From positions 219,117 to 283,116 of the forward strand of contig NZ_AQWL01000001.1 of assembly GCF_000376425.1 (NCBI RefSeq): a DNA stretch of 64,000 bases, given 5' to 3'. This DNA is from Thiobacillus denitrificans DSM 12475. Lineage in GTDB: Bacteria > Pseudomonadota > Gammaproteobacteria > Burkholderiales > Thiobacillaceae. Position 1 is the first letter of the stretch, and each line of letters opens with the position of its first letter. Position numbers and translations under genes: made by a program. This document shows, one piece after another, positions 27,471-37,021 of this stretch. The notes beneath the pieces are model-generated. The model was not told the origin of the DNA and did not search any database. It saw only the letters and a program-made list of their open reading frames with translations.

Positions 27471-27672
27471 TCAGCGCATGCAGACGTAGTCTTCTTGCTG
27501 CAGCAGCACGATCCCGGCATCCGCCATCGGCACCAGGTTGACGAAGCCGTGGATCTCCGTTGCCAGGCGGCATATGTGGAATTCGATGCTGTCGGAGGGC
27601 GCGCTGTATCGGTTCGCGGTATTTCGCATGGTTCCTGATCACGAAGACGGCAATTTCGCTGCCGTGCAGCAT
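27471..27672 (-). pseudogene. Remnant of a DsrE family gene, frameshifted
   Basis: Minus-strand codons read MLHGSEIAVFVIRNHAKY then EPIQRA. After a frame change near 27600 they read SDSIEFHICRLATEIHGF, then VNLVPMADAGIVLLQQ and DYVCMR with a stop at 27471. This lines up with the intact DsrE protein at 22.9 kb (HGPELRAFAKENYEKY, then VAFKMCNNAM, MHGFITVVPAG). About ten residues seem missing between the Cys region and EIHGF, and the N-terminal strand is absent. It sits 88 bases downstream of the DsrC-like gene start region, so a dsrE-dsrC pair probably once existed here. Confidence 0.65.
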
Positions 27673-27749
27673 GTTGCGGCCCGTGCCGGCCCGCAGTGCA
27701 TGACACCGGCTATGCTGCAGGCGTTGGTGATCACGGAAGAGGTGTCGAC

Positions 27750-28286
27750 ATGGCGAAGCGTGCGTATCCCCTGGCCAGGGTCTATGGCCTGCTGGAGCCG
27801 GGACCGGTGGTGCTGGTGGCGACCGCCCGCCGGGGCCGGGCCAACATCATGACGATGTCGTGGCACACCATGATGGAATTCGAGCCGCCGCTTCTGGGTT
27901 GCGTGATCAGTGGCCGCAACGCCTCGTTCGATACCCTGAAGGCGACCCGTGAATGCGTGGTCAACATTCCGACGCTGGCGCTGGTGCAGCAGGTGGTGGG
28001 CATCGGCAACGGCTCCGGTCGCAGCGTCGACAAGTTCGTCGAATACGGCCTCACGCCTGTCCCGGCTTCGCAGGTGCAGGCACCGCTGATTGCGGAATGC
28101 TATGCCAGCCTGGAATGCCGGGTGGCCGATACCCGGCTGGTGAATGCCTACAATTTCTTTATCCTTGAAGTGCTGAAGGCGTGGGTCGATACCACCGTCA
28201 AGAATCCGCAGACGCTGCACCACCGTGGCAACGGCGTGTTCGCGGTGGCAGGCGAACCGGTCAGGTTGCGTTCCGGCATGAAGTAG
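27750..28286 (+). CDS. Flavin reductase family protein
   Basis: 178 residues; ATG 27750 has ggaagagg 7 bases upstream. The flavin-reductase-like split barrel is seen: PGPVVLVATARRGRANIMTM, then WHTMMEFEPPLLGCVIS and an NFFILEVLKAWV strand near residue 140. These bind FMN and reduce free flavin or serve as the reductase half of a two-component enzyme. No oxygenase partner lies beside it. The dodecin gene, a flavin store, follows 107 bases later in the same direction. Confidence 0.82.
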   Translation: MAKRAYPLARVYGLLEPGPVVLVATARRGRANIMTMSWHTMMEFEPPLLGCVISGRNASFDTLKATRECVVNIPTLALVQQVVGIGNGSGRSVDKFVEYGLTPVPASQVQAPLIAECYASLECRVADTRLVNAYNFFILEVLKAWVDTTVKNPQTLHHRGNGVFAVAGEPVRLRSGMK

Positions 28287-28392
28287 CGGCAGCCGGCGCC
28301 GATTGATGTGGCATGGCCGGTTTTGTGGTTGGATTCCCCGCGCATGTTGGTAATCTGAGGTTTCGGACGGCTTGTTCAACCGGAGGGGCATC

Positions 28393-28593
28393 ATGAGCAT
28401 CGCAAAAACCATCGAAGTCACGGCGAGTTCCAAAAAGGGATTTGATGACGCGATTCAGCAGGGTGTCGCGAAGGCGGCCGAGTCGCTGGAAAACATCACC
28501 GGCGCCTGGGTGATGGATCAGAGCGTGAAGGTGAACAAAGGCAAGGTCGTCGAATACAGCGTCAGGATGAAGCTGACCTTTGTCCTGAAATAA
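28393..28593 (+). CDS. Dodecin, flavin-binding storage protein
   Basis: 66 residues, the normal dodecin length. It starts MSIAKTIEVTASSKKGF, with a central helix DDAIQQGVAKAAESLENI and the strand pattern GAWVMDQSVKVNKGKVVEYSVRM cut into two here by the description. The conserved Trp (GAWV) and Gln (DQS) stack on bound flavin. Dodecin forms a hollow twelve-subunit shell holding FMN/FAD or CoA. The ribosome site ggagg lies 6-7 bases upstream. Its place right after a flavin reductase fits a flavin-buffering role. Confidence 0.93.
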   Translation: MSIAKTIEVTASSKKGFDDAIQQGVAKAAESLENITGAWVMDQSVKVNKGKVVEYSVRMKLTFVLK

Positions 28594-28783
28594 GTCGGCG
28601 GCGAAAGCCCCGGACGCCCTGGCGGGAAGCGTATCGGGACCAGCGGCCCGTTCGCACCGGCTGCGATGATCCGGCAGTCGCGCCGCCCCGGGCCTGCCAA
28701 TCGGGTTTGCCCATATCCGGCGTCCCTGCCGTGGCCGCATAATGCGCGCTGCGTTGTGGCCGCCGTGGCGGCAGACTGAATTC

Positions 28784-29947
28784 ATGCCCAATCTCCCCTA
28801 CTGGCGTCTGTCCGGTTTCTATTTCTTTTATTTCGCTTTCGTCGGTGCGATATCGCCGTTCTGGGGGCTGTATCTGCAGTCGCTGGCGTTCAACGCCTTC
28901 CAGATCGGCGTGTTGATGTCGCTGCTGCAGGTGATGCGGATTTTTGCGCCCAACATCTGGGGGCATATCGCCGACCGCACCGGTCGCCGCACGACGATCG
29001 TGCAGATTGCGGCGATAGGCAGTGTGCTGGTGTTCGCCGGGGTGTTCGCCGGCGACGGTTTCTGGTGGCTGTTTGCGGTGATGGCGGCACTGGGCTTTTT
29101 CTGGAGCGCGTCGCTGCCGCTGGTCGAGGCGATGACGCTGTCGCATCTGGGCGAGCGCACCGATGCCTACGGCCGCATTCGCCTGTGGGGCTCGGTCGGT
29201 TTCATTGTGATGGTGGTGGGGCTGGGCTATGCCTTCGATCATGTTTCCATCGCCTGGCTGCCGTGGGCGGTGCTGGCGGTGATGCTGGGCATCGCCGCGT
29301 TTGCACGGGTGATTCCCGAGGCGGAGATCCTGCCGCACGCGACCGACCATCATTCGGTGTGGGACATCGTGAAGCGGCCCGAGGTGGCGTCGCTGCTGGT
29401 CGCCTGCCTGCTGATGGCGGTGACGCACGGGCCGTATTACACCTTCTATTCGATCTATCTGGTCGACCACGGCTACGGCAAGTCAACCGTGGGCTGGCTG
29501 TGGGCGCTCGGCGTGCTGTGCGAAATCGGCATTTTTCTCGTCATTCCGCGCATTTTTGCGCAGGTGACGCCGCGCAGGCTGATTCTGGCGAGCTTCGCGC
29601 TGGCGGTGCTGCGCTTCCTGCTGATCGCCTGGGGGGTGGAGTCGGCCTGGCTGGTATGGGGCGCGCAGACGCTGCACGCCTTCACTTTCGGCACCTATCA
29701 TGCAGCGGCGGTGGCGCTGATCCATGCCCATTTCCGTGGGCGCCATCAGGCGCGTGGGCAGGCGCTCTACACCAGCCTGTCCTACGGCATCGGCGGCACC
29801 GTCGGCGGGCTGGCCAGCGGACTGACCTGGGACACGCTGGGCTCGGCGTGGACTTTCACCCTGGCTGCCGTGAGCGCGGCGCTGGCGTGGGCGGTGTATG
29901 CCGCGTGGGGAAAAACAAAATCCGTGCCCGTGGGTGCCCAGCTATGA
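28784..29947 (+). CDS. MFS transporter (MFS_1-like, phenylpropionate/nucleoside permease type)
   Basis: 387 residues with 12 predicted membrane helices. It begins [18 protein letters not shown], has the loop 2-3 signature [16 protein letters not shown], and [14 protein letters not shown] before helix 5. This layout is that of the MFS_1-like group related to HcaT. Substrate unknown. ATG 28784 is used because the family starts there. It ends 31 bases before leuC on the same strand, so it may be read together with the leu genes. Confidence 0.88.
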   Translation: MPNLPYWRLSGFYFFYFAFVGAISPFWGLYLQSLAFNAFQIGVLMSLLQVMRIFAPNIWGHIADRTGRRTTIVQIAAIGSVLVFAGVFAGDGFWWLFAVMAALGFFWSASLPLVEAMTLSHLGERTDAYGRIRLWGSVGFIVMVVGLGYAFDHVSIAWLPWAVLAVMLGIAAFARVIPEAEILPHATDHHSVWDIVKRPEVASLLVACLLMAVTHGPYYTFYSIYLVDHGYGKSTVGWLWALGVLCEIGIFLVIPRIFAQVTPRRLILASFALAVLRFLLIAWGVESAWLVWGAQTLHAFTFGTYHAAAVALIHAHFRGRHQARGQALYTSLSYGIGGTVGGLASGLTWDTLGSAWTFTLAAVSAALAWAVYAAWGKTKSVPVGAQL

Positions 29948-29978
29948 AATAATCAGGTTTTACGTAATTTGCCCTCCC

Positions 29979-31382
29979 ATGCCCGGCCAGACCTTATTCC
30001 AGAAATTGTGGGACGCCCACGTCGTGCACGTCGAAGCCGACGGCACCACGCTGCTCTACATCGACCGCCACCTGGTGCACGAAGTCACCAGTCCACAGGC
30101 CTTCGAGGGGTTGAAGCTGGCCCACCGCACGCCGCGCCGCGCGGATGCAGCCATCGCAGTGCCCGACCACAATGTGCCGACCACCGACCGCTCGCAGGGC
30201 ATCGCCGACCCGATCTCGCGCCTGCAGGTGGAAACGCTCGACGCCAACTGCGCCGAGTTCGGCATTACCGAATTCAGGATGGACGACATCCGCCAGGGCA
30301 TCGTCCATGTCATCGGCCCCGAAGAGGGCCTGACCCTGCCCGGCATGACCGTGGTGTGCGGCGATTCGCATACCTCGACGCATGGCGCGTTCGGCGCGCT
30401 GGCGTTCGGCATCGGCACCTCCGAGGTCGAGCACGTGCTGGCGACACAGTGCCTGTGGCAGAAGCCGTCGAAGACGATGCTGGTGAAGGTCGAGGGCCAA
30501 CTCGGCCGCGGCGTCACCGCGAAGGACATCGCGCTCGCGATCATCGGCGAGATCGGCACCGCGGGCGGTACCGGCTACGCGCTGGAGTTCGGCGGCGCGG
30601 CGATCCGCGCACTGACGATGGAAGGCCGCATGACGCTGTGCAACATGGCGATCGAGGCCGGCGCGCGCGCCGGCATGGTCGCGGTCGACCAGACCACGAT
30701 CGACTACGTCAAGGGCCGTCCCTATTCACCCACGGGTGCGGCCTGGGACCAGGCGGTGGCGTGGTGGAACACGCTGCATTCGGACGCCGACGCGGTGTTC
30801 GACCGCGTGGTCGAGCTCGACGCGGCAAAGATCGAACCGCAGGTGACCTGGGGCACCTCGCCCGAGATGGTGACGACCATCAACGGCCGCGTGCCGAATC
30901 CGGCCGACGCACCGAGCGAGATCAAGCGTCACGACTGGACGCGCGCGCTGGAATACATGGGCCTCGCAGCCGGCACGCCGGTCGCCGGGATTCCGGTGGA
31001 CAAGATATTCATCGGTTCGTGCACCAACTCGCGGATCGAGGATCTGCGTGAAGCCGCCGGCGTGGCCAAGGGCCGCAAGGTCGCGTCCAGCGTCAAACTG
31101 GCGATGGTGGTGCCGGGCTCCGGGCTGGTCAAGCAGCAGGCCGAGGCCGAGGGCCTGGACCGGATTTTCGTCGAGGCCGGCTTCGAGTGGCGCGAGCCCG
31201 GCTGCTCGATGTGTCTGGCGATGAACGCCGACCGGCTGGAACCGGGCGAACGCTGTGCCTCGACCTCCAACCGCAATTTCGAGGGGCGCCAGGGGCAGGG
31301 CGGCAGAACCCACCTGGTCAGTCCGGCGATGGCCGCCGCCGCTGCGTGCGCCGGGCATTTTGTCGATGTACGTCACTTTTAA
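29979..31382 (+). CDS. leuC: 3-isopropylmalate dehydratase, large subunit
   Basis: 467 residues. It starts [16 protein letters not shown] and has the aconitase-family motifs [20 protein letters not shown] and the 4Fe-4S cysteines in IGSCTNSR and EPGCSMC. With LeuD it converts 2- to 3-isopropylmalate in leucine synthesis. The in-frame extension upstream of ATG 29979 overlaps the MFS gene and lacks family similarity. It leads leuC-entericidin-leuD-leuB. Confidence 0.97.
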   Translation: MPGQTLFQKLWDAHVVHVEADGTTLLYIDRHLVHEVTSPQAFEGLKLAHRTPRRADAAIAVPDHNVPTTDRSQGIADPISRLQVETLDANCAEFGITEFRMDDIRQGIVHVIGPEEGLTLPGMTVVCGDSHTSTHGAFGALAFGIGTSEVEHVLATQCLWQKPSKTMLVKVEGQLGRGVTAKDIALAIIGEIGTAGGTGYALEFGGAAIRALTMEGRMTLCNMAIEAGARAGMVAVDQTTIDYVKGRPYSPTGAAWDQAVAWWNTLHSDADAVFDRVVELDAAKIEPQVTWGTSPEMVTTINGRVPNPADAPSEIKRHDWTRALEYMGLAAGTPVAGIPVDKIFIGSCTNSRIEDLREAAGVAKGRKVASSVKLAMVVPGSGLVKQQAEAEGLDRIFVEAGFEWREPGCSMCLAMNADRLEPGERCASTSNRNFEGRQGQGGRTHLVSPAMAAAAACAGHFVDVRHF

Positions 31383-31392
31383 GGAGAATTCC

Positions 31393-31515
31393 ATGAAGCC
31401 AATGATTGCCCTGATGATCGCCGCCACCCTGGTGCTGGCCGGCTGCAACACCGTGCGCGGGATGGGGCAGGACATCGAGAAAGCCGGCGACGCGATTCAG
31501 AAGTCGACCAATTAA
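31393..31515 (+). CDS. Entericidin A/B-like small lipoprotein
   Basis: 40 residues: a basic start, a hydrophobic core LMIAATLVLAGC with lipobox Cys18, then a short polar helix GQDIEKAGDAIQKS. ATG 31393 follows aaggag. Entericidins are tiny lipoproteins implicated in envelope stress or lysis. It fits exactly between leuC (10 bases) and leuD, whose ATG follows its stop codon immediately, so it is carried within the leucine operon. This arrangement recurs in betaproteobacteria, from memory. Confidence 0.9.
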   Translation: MKPMIALMIAATLVLAGCNTVRGMGQDIEKAGDAIQKSTN

Positions 31516-32154
31516 ATGCAGGCCTTTATCGTCCTCGACGGGCTGGTGGTGCCGCTCGACCGCGCCAACGTCGACACCGACGCCATCATTCCCAAGCAGT
31601 TCCTGAAGTCGATCAAGCGCGCCGGCTTCGGTCCCAACCTGTTCGACGAATGGCGTTACCTTGACCACGGCGAGCCGGGGATGGACCCGGCCACACGCCA
31701 GCCGAACCCGGACTTCGTGCTGAACTTCCCGCGCTACAAGGGCGCGTCGGTGCTGCTCGCGCGCGACAACTTCGGTTGCGGGTCGAGCCGCGAGCACGCG
31801 CCGTGGGCGCTGGAGGACTACGGCATCCGCGCGATCATCGCGCCGAGCTTTGCCGACATCTTCTACAACAACTGCTTCAAGAACGGCATCCTGCCGATCG
31901 TGCTCGACGCCACGGTAGTCGACCGCCTGTTTCGTGAGTGCGCGGCGGACGAGGGCTATCGCCTCGCCATCGACCTCGATCAGCAGACCGTGACCACGCC
32001 GGGCGGCGAGGCGCTGGGGTTCGACGTCGACAGCGGGCGCAAGCACCGGCTTCTGAATGGGCTGGACGACATCGGCCTTACTTTGCTGCAAAGCGACAAG
32101 ATCAAGGCATACGAAGAACGGCGCAAGGTCGACGCGCCGTGGTTGTTTGCATGA
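31516..32154 (+). CDS. leuD: 3-isopropylmalate dehydratase, small subunit
   Basis: 212 residues. It begins [20 protein letters not shown] and carries the swivel-domain motif [16 protein letters not shown] and [18 protein letters not shown]. It completes the LeuCD enzyme. ATG directly follows the stop codon of the entericidin gene, and its ribosome site must lie inside that gene. Confidence 0.97.
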   Translation: MQAFIVLDGLVVPLDRANVDTDAIIPKQFLKSIKRAGFGPNLFDEWRYLDHGEPGMDPATRQPNPDFVLNFPRYKGASVLLARDNFGCGSSREHAPWALEDYGIRAIIAPSFADIFYNNCFKNGILPIVLDATVVDRLFRECAADEGYRLAIDLDQQTVTTPGGEALGFDVDSGRKHRLLNGLDDIGLTLLQSDKIKAYEERRKVDAPWLFA

Positions 32155-32170
32155 TTATTTAATTGTTTAT

Positions 32171-32207
32171 CCGCGAATACCCTGAATTGAATAAAGGGTA
32201 TTCGCGG
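32171..32207. repeat. 13-bp palindrome between leuD and leuB
   Basis: ccgcgaataccct (32171-32183) and agggtattcgcgg (32195-32207) pair perfectly around an 11-base loop. A run of A follows rather than T, so it is not a standard terminator for the operon. Its outer seven bases, ccgcgaa, also end the palindrome beyond leuB. It may be a repeat-family member or an RNA-processing or stability hairpin. Confidence 0.75.
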
Positions 32208-32224
32208 AAAAAGGTTTTAAGAAC

Positions 32225-33286
32225 ATGAAAATTGCAGTCTTGCCGGGTGACGGCATTGGTCCGGAAATCGTTGCGCAGGCGGTCAAGGTACTCGAGGCGC
32301 TGCGCGCCGAAGGCGCCAAAATCGAAATGGAAACCGCGCCCATCGGCGGCGCCGGCTACGACGCGGCGGGCGATCCGCTGCCGGAGGCGACGCTGAAACT
32401 CGCGCGTGCGGCCGATGCGGTGCTGCTCGGCGCCGTCGGCGGCCCGCAGTACGACACGCTTGATCGCCCGCTGCGCCCCGAGCGCGGCCTGCTGCGCATC
32501 CGCAAGGAGCTGAATCTCTTCGCCAACCTGCGCCCGGCGCTGCTGTATCCGGAACTCGCCGGCGCCTCGTCACTGAAGCCCGAGGTGGTGTCGGGGCTCG
32601 ACCTGATGATCGTACGCGAGCTGACCGGCGACGTGTATTTCGGCCAGCCGCGCGGCATCGAAATGCGCAACGGCGAAAGAGTGGGCTTCAATACCATGCT
32701 GTACTCCGAATCCGAAGTGCGCCGCGTCGCGCATGTCGCCTTCGGCATCGCGATGAAGCGCGGCAAGAAGTTGTGTTCGGTGGAAAAGGCCAACGTGCTC
32801 GAATGCTCCGAACTGTGGAAAGACGTGATGATCGAAGTGTCGAAGGACTACCCCGAGGTCGAGCTCTCGCACATGTACGTCGACAACGCGGCGATGCAGC
32901 TGATCCGCGCGCCCAAGCAGTTCGACACCATGGTTACCGGCAACATCTTCGGCGATATCCTGTCGGATGCGGCGTCGATGCTGTCGGGCTCGATCGGCAT
33001 GCTGCCGTCGGCATCATTGGACGAGCACGACAAGGGCATGTATGAACCGATCCACGGCTCGGCGCCCGACATCGCCGGCCGCAATCTGGCGAACCCGCTG
33101 GCGACCATCCTGTCGGTGGCGATGATGTACCGCTACAGTTTCGCCGATCTGGCGACTGCCGAGCGCATCGAGAATGCAGTGAAGCAGGTGATCGGCGAGG
33201 GCCTGCGTACCGGCGACATCTGGACCGAGGGCACGCGGAAGGCGTCGTGCAGCGAGATGGGCGACGCAGTGGTGAGGGCGCTTTGA
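32225..33286 (+). CDS. leuB: 3-isopropylmalate dehydrogenase
   Basis: 353 residues. It starts [20 protein letters not shown] and shows the substrate arginines in [20 protein letters not shown], the NAD and metal loop [19 protein letters not shown], and [13 protein letters not shown]. It oxidises and decarboxylates 3-isopropylmalate in leucine synthesis. The 70-base gap from leuD contains a palindrome just before the start. Confidence 0.97.
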   Translation: MKIAVLPGDGIGPEIVAQAVKVLEALRAEGAKIEMETAPIGGAGYDAAGDPLPEATLKLARAADAVLLGAVGGPQYDTLDRPLRPERGLLRIRKELNLFANLRPALLYPELAGASSLKPEVVSGLDLMIVRELTGDVYFGQPRGIEMRNGERVGFNTMLYSESEVRRVAHVAFGIAMKRGKKLCSVEKANVLECSELWKDVMIEVSKDYPEVELSHMYVDNAAMQLIRAPKQFDTMVTGNIFGDILSDAASMLSGSIGMLPSASLDEHDKGMYEPIHGSAPDIAGRNLANPLATILSVAMMYRYSFADLATAERIENAVKQVIGEGLRTGDIWTEGTRKASCSEMGDAVVRAL

Positions 33287-33290
33287 TTTC

Positions 33291-33356
33291 TCCGCGAAGG
33301 ACGCGAAGAGACGCCAAGAAGTGCTTTACTTCGCGAACCTTCGCGTCCTTCGCGGA
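33291..33356. repeat. Composite palindrome after leuB
   Basis: tccgcgaaggacgcgaag (33291-33308) and its exact complement (33339-33356) form an 18-bp stem. The 30-base interior contains the smaller pair gaagt/acttc. No T-run follows on the plus strand. The ends match those of the leuD-leuB palindrome. I read it as a dispersed repeat-type element. Confidence 0.75.
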
Positions 33357-33378
33357 TTAAGTTCTTTTGGAGATGAAC

Positions 33379-34491
33379 ATGATGAAAGTTGGACTGATCG
33401 GCTGGCGTGGCATGGTGGGGTCCGTGCTGATGGGCCGCATGAAGGAAGAAAGCGATTTCGACCATATCGATCCGGTGTTCTTTACGACCTCCAACGTCGG
33501 CGGCAAGGGCCCCGACATCGGGCGCGACGTGCCGCCGCTGAAGGACGCCAACAGCATCGATGATCTGAAGGCATGCGACACCCTCATCAGCTGCCAGGGC
33601 GGCGACTACACCAAGGAGGTCTATCCGAAGCTGCGCGCGGCGGGCTGGGACGGCTACTGGATCGACGCTGCCTCGGCGCTGAGGATGAAGGACGAAGCCA
33701 TCATCATCCTCGACCCGGTCAACATGCAAATCATCCAGGATGGCGTCGCCAACGGCGTCAAGACCTACGTCGGCGGCAACTGCACGGTGTCGCTGATGCT
33801 GATGGCGATGGGTGGGCTGTTCGACGCCGGGTTGGTCGAGTGGGTGTCGCCGATGACCTACCAGGCCGCGTCCGGCGCCGGCGCGCGTAACATGCGCGAG
33901 CTGATCCAGCAAATGGGCGCGGTGCACGCCGAGGTTACCGATCTGATCGGCGACCCGGCGTCGGCGATACTCGAAATCGATCGCAAGGTGGCCGACTTCA
34001 TCCGTTCCGACCGCTACCCGGCCGACGCCTGGCCGGTGCCGCTGGCGGGCAACCTGATCCCGTGGATCGACGTCGCGCTGGAGTCCGGCCAGTCCAAGGA
34101 GGAATGGAAGGCGCAGGCCGAAGCCAACAAGATCATGCGCCGCAGCGACAATCCAATCCCGATCGACGGCCTCTGCGTGCGTGTCGGCGCGATGCGCTGC
34201 CATTCGCAGGCGCTCACCATCAAGCTGACCCGGGACGTGCCGCTGGCCGACATCCACAGCCTGATCGCGGCCCACAACCAGTGGGTCAAGGTGGTGCCGA
34301 ACGATCGCGAGATCACCATGCGCGAACTCACCCCGGCGGCGGTGACTGGCACCCTCAGCGTGCCGATCGGCCGCATGCGCAAGCTCAACATGGGGCCGCA
34401 GTACCTCACTGCGTTCACCGTCGGCGACCAACTGCTGTGGGGGGCCGCGGAGCCCTTGCGCCGCATGCTGCGAATCCTGTTGCAAGCCTGA
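33379..34491 (+). CDS. asd: Aspartate-semialdehyde dehydrogenase
   Basis: 370 residues, the length of the long gammaproteobacterial/betaproteobacterial type. It starts [18 protein letters not shown], with catalytic Cys135 in [10 protein letters not shown] and [16 protein letters not shown]. It makes aspartate semialdehyde for lysine, threonine, methionine and diaminopimelate. ATG 33379 is 6 bases after ggag; an earlier in-frame ATG at 33373 touches that site. It lies downstream of the palindrome after leuB. Confidence 0.96.
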   Translation: MMKVGLIGWRGMVGSVLMGRMKEESDFDHIDPVFFTTSNVGGKGPDIGRDVPPLKDANSIDDLKACDTLISCQGGDYTKEVYPKLRAAGWDGYWIDAASALRMKDEAIIILDPVNMQIIQDGVANGVKTYVGGNCTVSLMLMAMGGLFDAGLVEWVSPMTYQAASGAGARNMRELIQQMGAVHAEVTDLIGDPASAILEIDRKVADFIRSDRYPADAWPVPLAGNLIPWIDVALESGQSKEEWKAQAEANKIMRRSDNPIPIDGLCVRVGAMRCHSQALTIKLTRDVPLADIHSLIAAHNQWVKVVPNDREITMRELTPAAVTGTLSVPIGRMRKLNMGPQYLTAFTVGDQLLWGAAEPLRRMLRILLQA

Positions 34492-34540
34492 ACACAAGGC
34501 CTGCCCGGCAGCAGAGCCTGAGCTGGTGCGATTGTTGCAC

Positions 34541-34567
34541 TAAAGATTGCGCCTGCCGAGCCGTCAA
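34541..34567 (+). promoter_or_regulatory. Candidate sigma-28 (FliA) promoter upstream of fimV
   Basis: taaagatt, exactly 11 bases, then gccgtcaa. The enterobacterial FliA consensus is TAAAGTTT-N11-GCCGATAA, so 13 of 16 positions match with the right spacing. It lies 54 bases before the fimV start codon, in a 130-base gap after asd. Confidence 0.55.
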
Positions 34568-34621
34568 TAGTGGCGTCAAGGATTCAACAGCCCCGCGCAG
34601 GGGCGAATAGGGAGAGATGGG

Positions 34622-37021
34622 ATGAAATTGAAGCGCTTCACCACCCAGCTGGTGGCTGCAGGCTTGATTGCCGTGCCACTGATGACGCATGCAGCCGGGT
34701 TGGGCAAGCTGTCGGTCACTTCGGCGCTAGGGCAGCCTCTGGCGGCGGAGATCGAACTTCTCGCAGCCGACAAGGCCGAGCTCGACAGCCTGTCGGCCAG
34801 CCTCGCTTCCGACCAGACGTTTCGCGATGCGCGCGTCGAATTCGCCCCGGTATTGTCTTCCCTGCGTTTTACGGTCGAGAAAAAGCCCAATGGCAAGGCC
34901 GTGCTGAAAGTGACTTCCAGCCGTCCGGTGAACGATCCCTTCATCGACATGCTGATCGAATTGAGCTGGGCCTCCGGGCGGCTGGTGCGCGAATACACCA
35001 TGCTGCTCGATCCGCCCGGCATGGGCGGCGCACAAAAAGTGGCCCCGGTGGCGGTTACCCCGGCCCAGACGCCTGCTGCCAGGTCCACGTCCGCACCGGC
35101 CATGCAAAGCCAGGCCATGCCGGCACCAGTCACCGCCGAAACGCCGGCACCGACGGCTGCAAGCAAGCCGCAGCCTGCCCCTCAATCGCCACCTGCCGCT
35201 CCCGACCGCGTGGCAGTGAAGCGCGGCGACACCCTGGTTAAGATTGCCAATCAGGTGCGTCCGGGCGGGGTGAGTCTGGAGCAGACCCTGCTGGGTCTCT
35301 ACCGCGAGAATACCCAGGCCTTCAACGGCAACATGAATCGCCTGAAAGCTGGCACGACACTGAACGTGCCATCGGCTGAAAAAGTGGCTGCCATTGCGCA
35401 AAAGGAGGCGGTGCGCGAACTCAAATTGCAGGCCGAGGACTGGCGTGCCTACCGGCAGAAACTGGCCGGGATCGTGAGCACTGCCCCGGAGGCCAAAGCG
35501 GAGCCGGGTCAGGCCAGCAGCGGCAAAATTACTCCACAGGTGGAAGACCGCGCCAAACCGGCGCCTGAAGCCCAGCAAGACGTCCTGAAACTGTCCAAGC
35601 TTGCGCCGCCGGCCGCCGCCGGCAAGGCCGACGAAGCCCGTGTTCTGCAGGAGAAATTGCGCGCCCAGGAAGAGGATGCGACCGCACGCGACAAGGCGCT
35701 GCAGGAATCGGATCAGCGCGTGGCTGCACTGGAAAAGCAGATCCAGGATATGCAGGCGCTGGTCGAAATGCAGGAGAAGACGCAAAGCGAGGCGCCCGCT
35801 GCGGCAGCGCCTGCGCCGGTTGCAACCAAGCCGGTCACTCCGGCTGTCGAGGCGCCTGCGGCCAGTCCCGAACCGGCCGCAAACTGGTATGACCCCCTGC
35901 TCGCCAACCCGATGTATTGGGGCGGCGGTCTCGCTGCGCTCGGCCTGGGTGGCGTGCTGTGGTGGATGATGGCGGGTGGCAGTCGCCGGCGCAAGCCCGG
36001 CAACACCGCTCTGGAAGATAGCATCATGAGCGGCGGCGACGTTCAGCCCAACACCGTCATCGGCGCCGCGTCGGGCGGCAGCGTCAATACCGGCGACACT
36101 TCCTTCCTGACCGACTTCAGTCAGGCGGGCCTGGGCACCATCGATACCCATGACGTCGACCCCGTTGCCGAAGCCGAGGTGTACATGGCCTACGGACGCG
36201 ACGCCCAGGCCGAGGAAATTCTCAAGGAAGCCATCGACAAAAACCCGGATCGTCACGAAATCCGCGTCAAATTGCTGGAAATCTACGCTGCCCGCCGCAA
36301 CACCGTGACGTTCGAGGCAGTCGCAGGCGAGCTCTATGCCGCACTGGGCAGCAAACCCAGCCCGCTGTGGGACAAGGCCTGTGAAATGGGGCGCAGTATC
36401 GATCCGACCAACCCGCTGTATGGCGGCGTACAGCCGAGCTCCGCCGCAACGGCGGCAACGGTGGCCGCCACCGCGGCGGTTGCCGGCGGCGCGGTGACGT
36501 TCCCGGACGAACCCGTGCCTGAGTCCGTGGCCGACATGCAGCCCACCGGTCCGGTCGATATCGATCCCGAGCTCCAGCCTGCGTCCGAAGCCGTGGCGGA
36601 AGACGCGCCCCTGGAGTTCGAGTCCGCGGGACACGTGCTCAGTTTCGATACCCCACCCGAGGCGGCCGCAACAGCCGAAACGGATTACCTGGAAATCAAC
36701 GATACCCAGGATCTCGATTTCGACCTGCCGGATCTGGAGCTGCCTGCCACCGCCGATGATGAGCTGAAACTAGATCTCGGCCTCGAAGAAGAGGGCGGCC
36801 TGGAAAGCAAATTCGACTTTAGCGGCCTCGATCTCGATCTGGGCGATGCCGGTGGCAATGAGCTCGAACTCGACGAGGTCGGCACCAAGCTCGACCTTGC
36901 CCGTGCCTATGTGGAAATGGGCGACAAGGAAGGTGCGCGCGAAATCCTCAACGAAGTGCTGGCCGAAGGCAACGACAAACAAAAGACCGATGCCAAAGGC
37001 ATGCTGGGCGCGCTTGGTTAA
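34622..37021 (+). CDS. fimV: FimV/HubP pole-organising protein
   Basis: 799 residues. Signal peptide (about 1-24); the conserved FimV start GLGKLSVTSALGQPLAAEIE; a LysM peptidoglycan-binding domain (about 195-255, DRVAVKRGDTLVKIA). A coiled-coil follows (about 335-395), then one membrane helix (about 428-450) and an acidic cytoplasmic part. The latter has a TPR-like region (about 515-590, DAQAEEILKEAIDKNPDRHE) and the C-terminal FimV helix pair (DLARAYVEMGDKEGAREIL). It anchors polar machines for type IV pili, flagella and chemotaxis. The ribosome site agggag precedes ATG 34622. Confidence 0.93.
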   Translation: MKLKRFTTQLVAAGLIAVPLMTHAAGLGKLSVTSALGQPLAAEIELLAADKAELDSLSASLASDQTFRDARVEFAPVLSSLRFTVEKKPNGKAVLKVTSSRPVNDPFIDMLIELSWASGRLVREYTMLLDPPGMGGAQKVAPVAVTPAQTPAARSTSAPAMQSQAMPAPVTAETPAPTAASKPQPAPQSPPAAPDRVAVKRGDTLVKIANQVRPGGVSLEQTLLGLYRENTQAFNGNMNRLKAGTTLNVPSAEKVAAIAQKEAVRELKLQAEDWRAYRQKLAGIVSTAPEAKAEPGQASSGKITPQVEDRAKPAPEAQQDVLKLSKLAPPAAAGKADEARVLQEKLRAQEEDATARDKALQESDQRVAALEKQIQDMQALVEMQEKTQSEAPAAAAPAPVATKPVTPAVEAPAASPEPAANWYDPLLANPMYWGGGLAALGLGGVLWWMMAGGSRRRKPGNTALEDSIMSGGDVQPNTVIGAASGGSVNTGDTSFLTDFSQAGLGTIDTHDVDPVAEAEVYMAYGRDAQAEEILKEAIDKNPDRHEIRVKLLEIYAARRNTVTFEAVAGELYAALGSKPSPLWDKACEMGRSIDPTNPLYGGVQPSSAATAATVAATAAVAGGAVTFPDEPVPESVADMQPTGPVDIDPELQPASEAVAEDAPLEFESAGHVLSFDTPPEAAATAETDYLEINDTQDLDFDLPDLELPATADDELKLDLGLEEEGGLESKFDFSGLDLDLGDAGGNELELDEVGTKLDLARAYVEMGDKEGAREILNEVLAEGNDKQKTDAKGMLGALG

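Noticed and set aside
32171..32207. leuD-leuB palindrome as a Rho-independent terminator
   Set aside because: A-run instead of T-run on the coding strand, and the pathway continues straight into leuB.
34727..36634. 635-codon open frame on the minus strand across fimV
   Set aside because: It is the complement of a clear FimV gene; its His/Gly/Arg-rich composition is what GC-rich antisense frames give.
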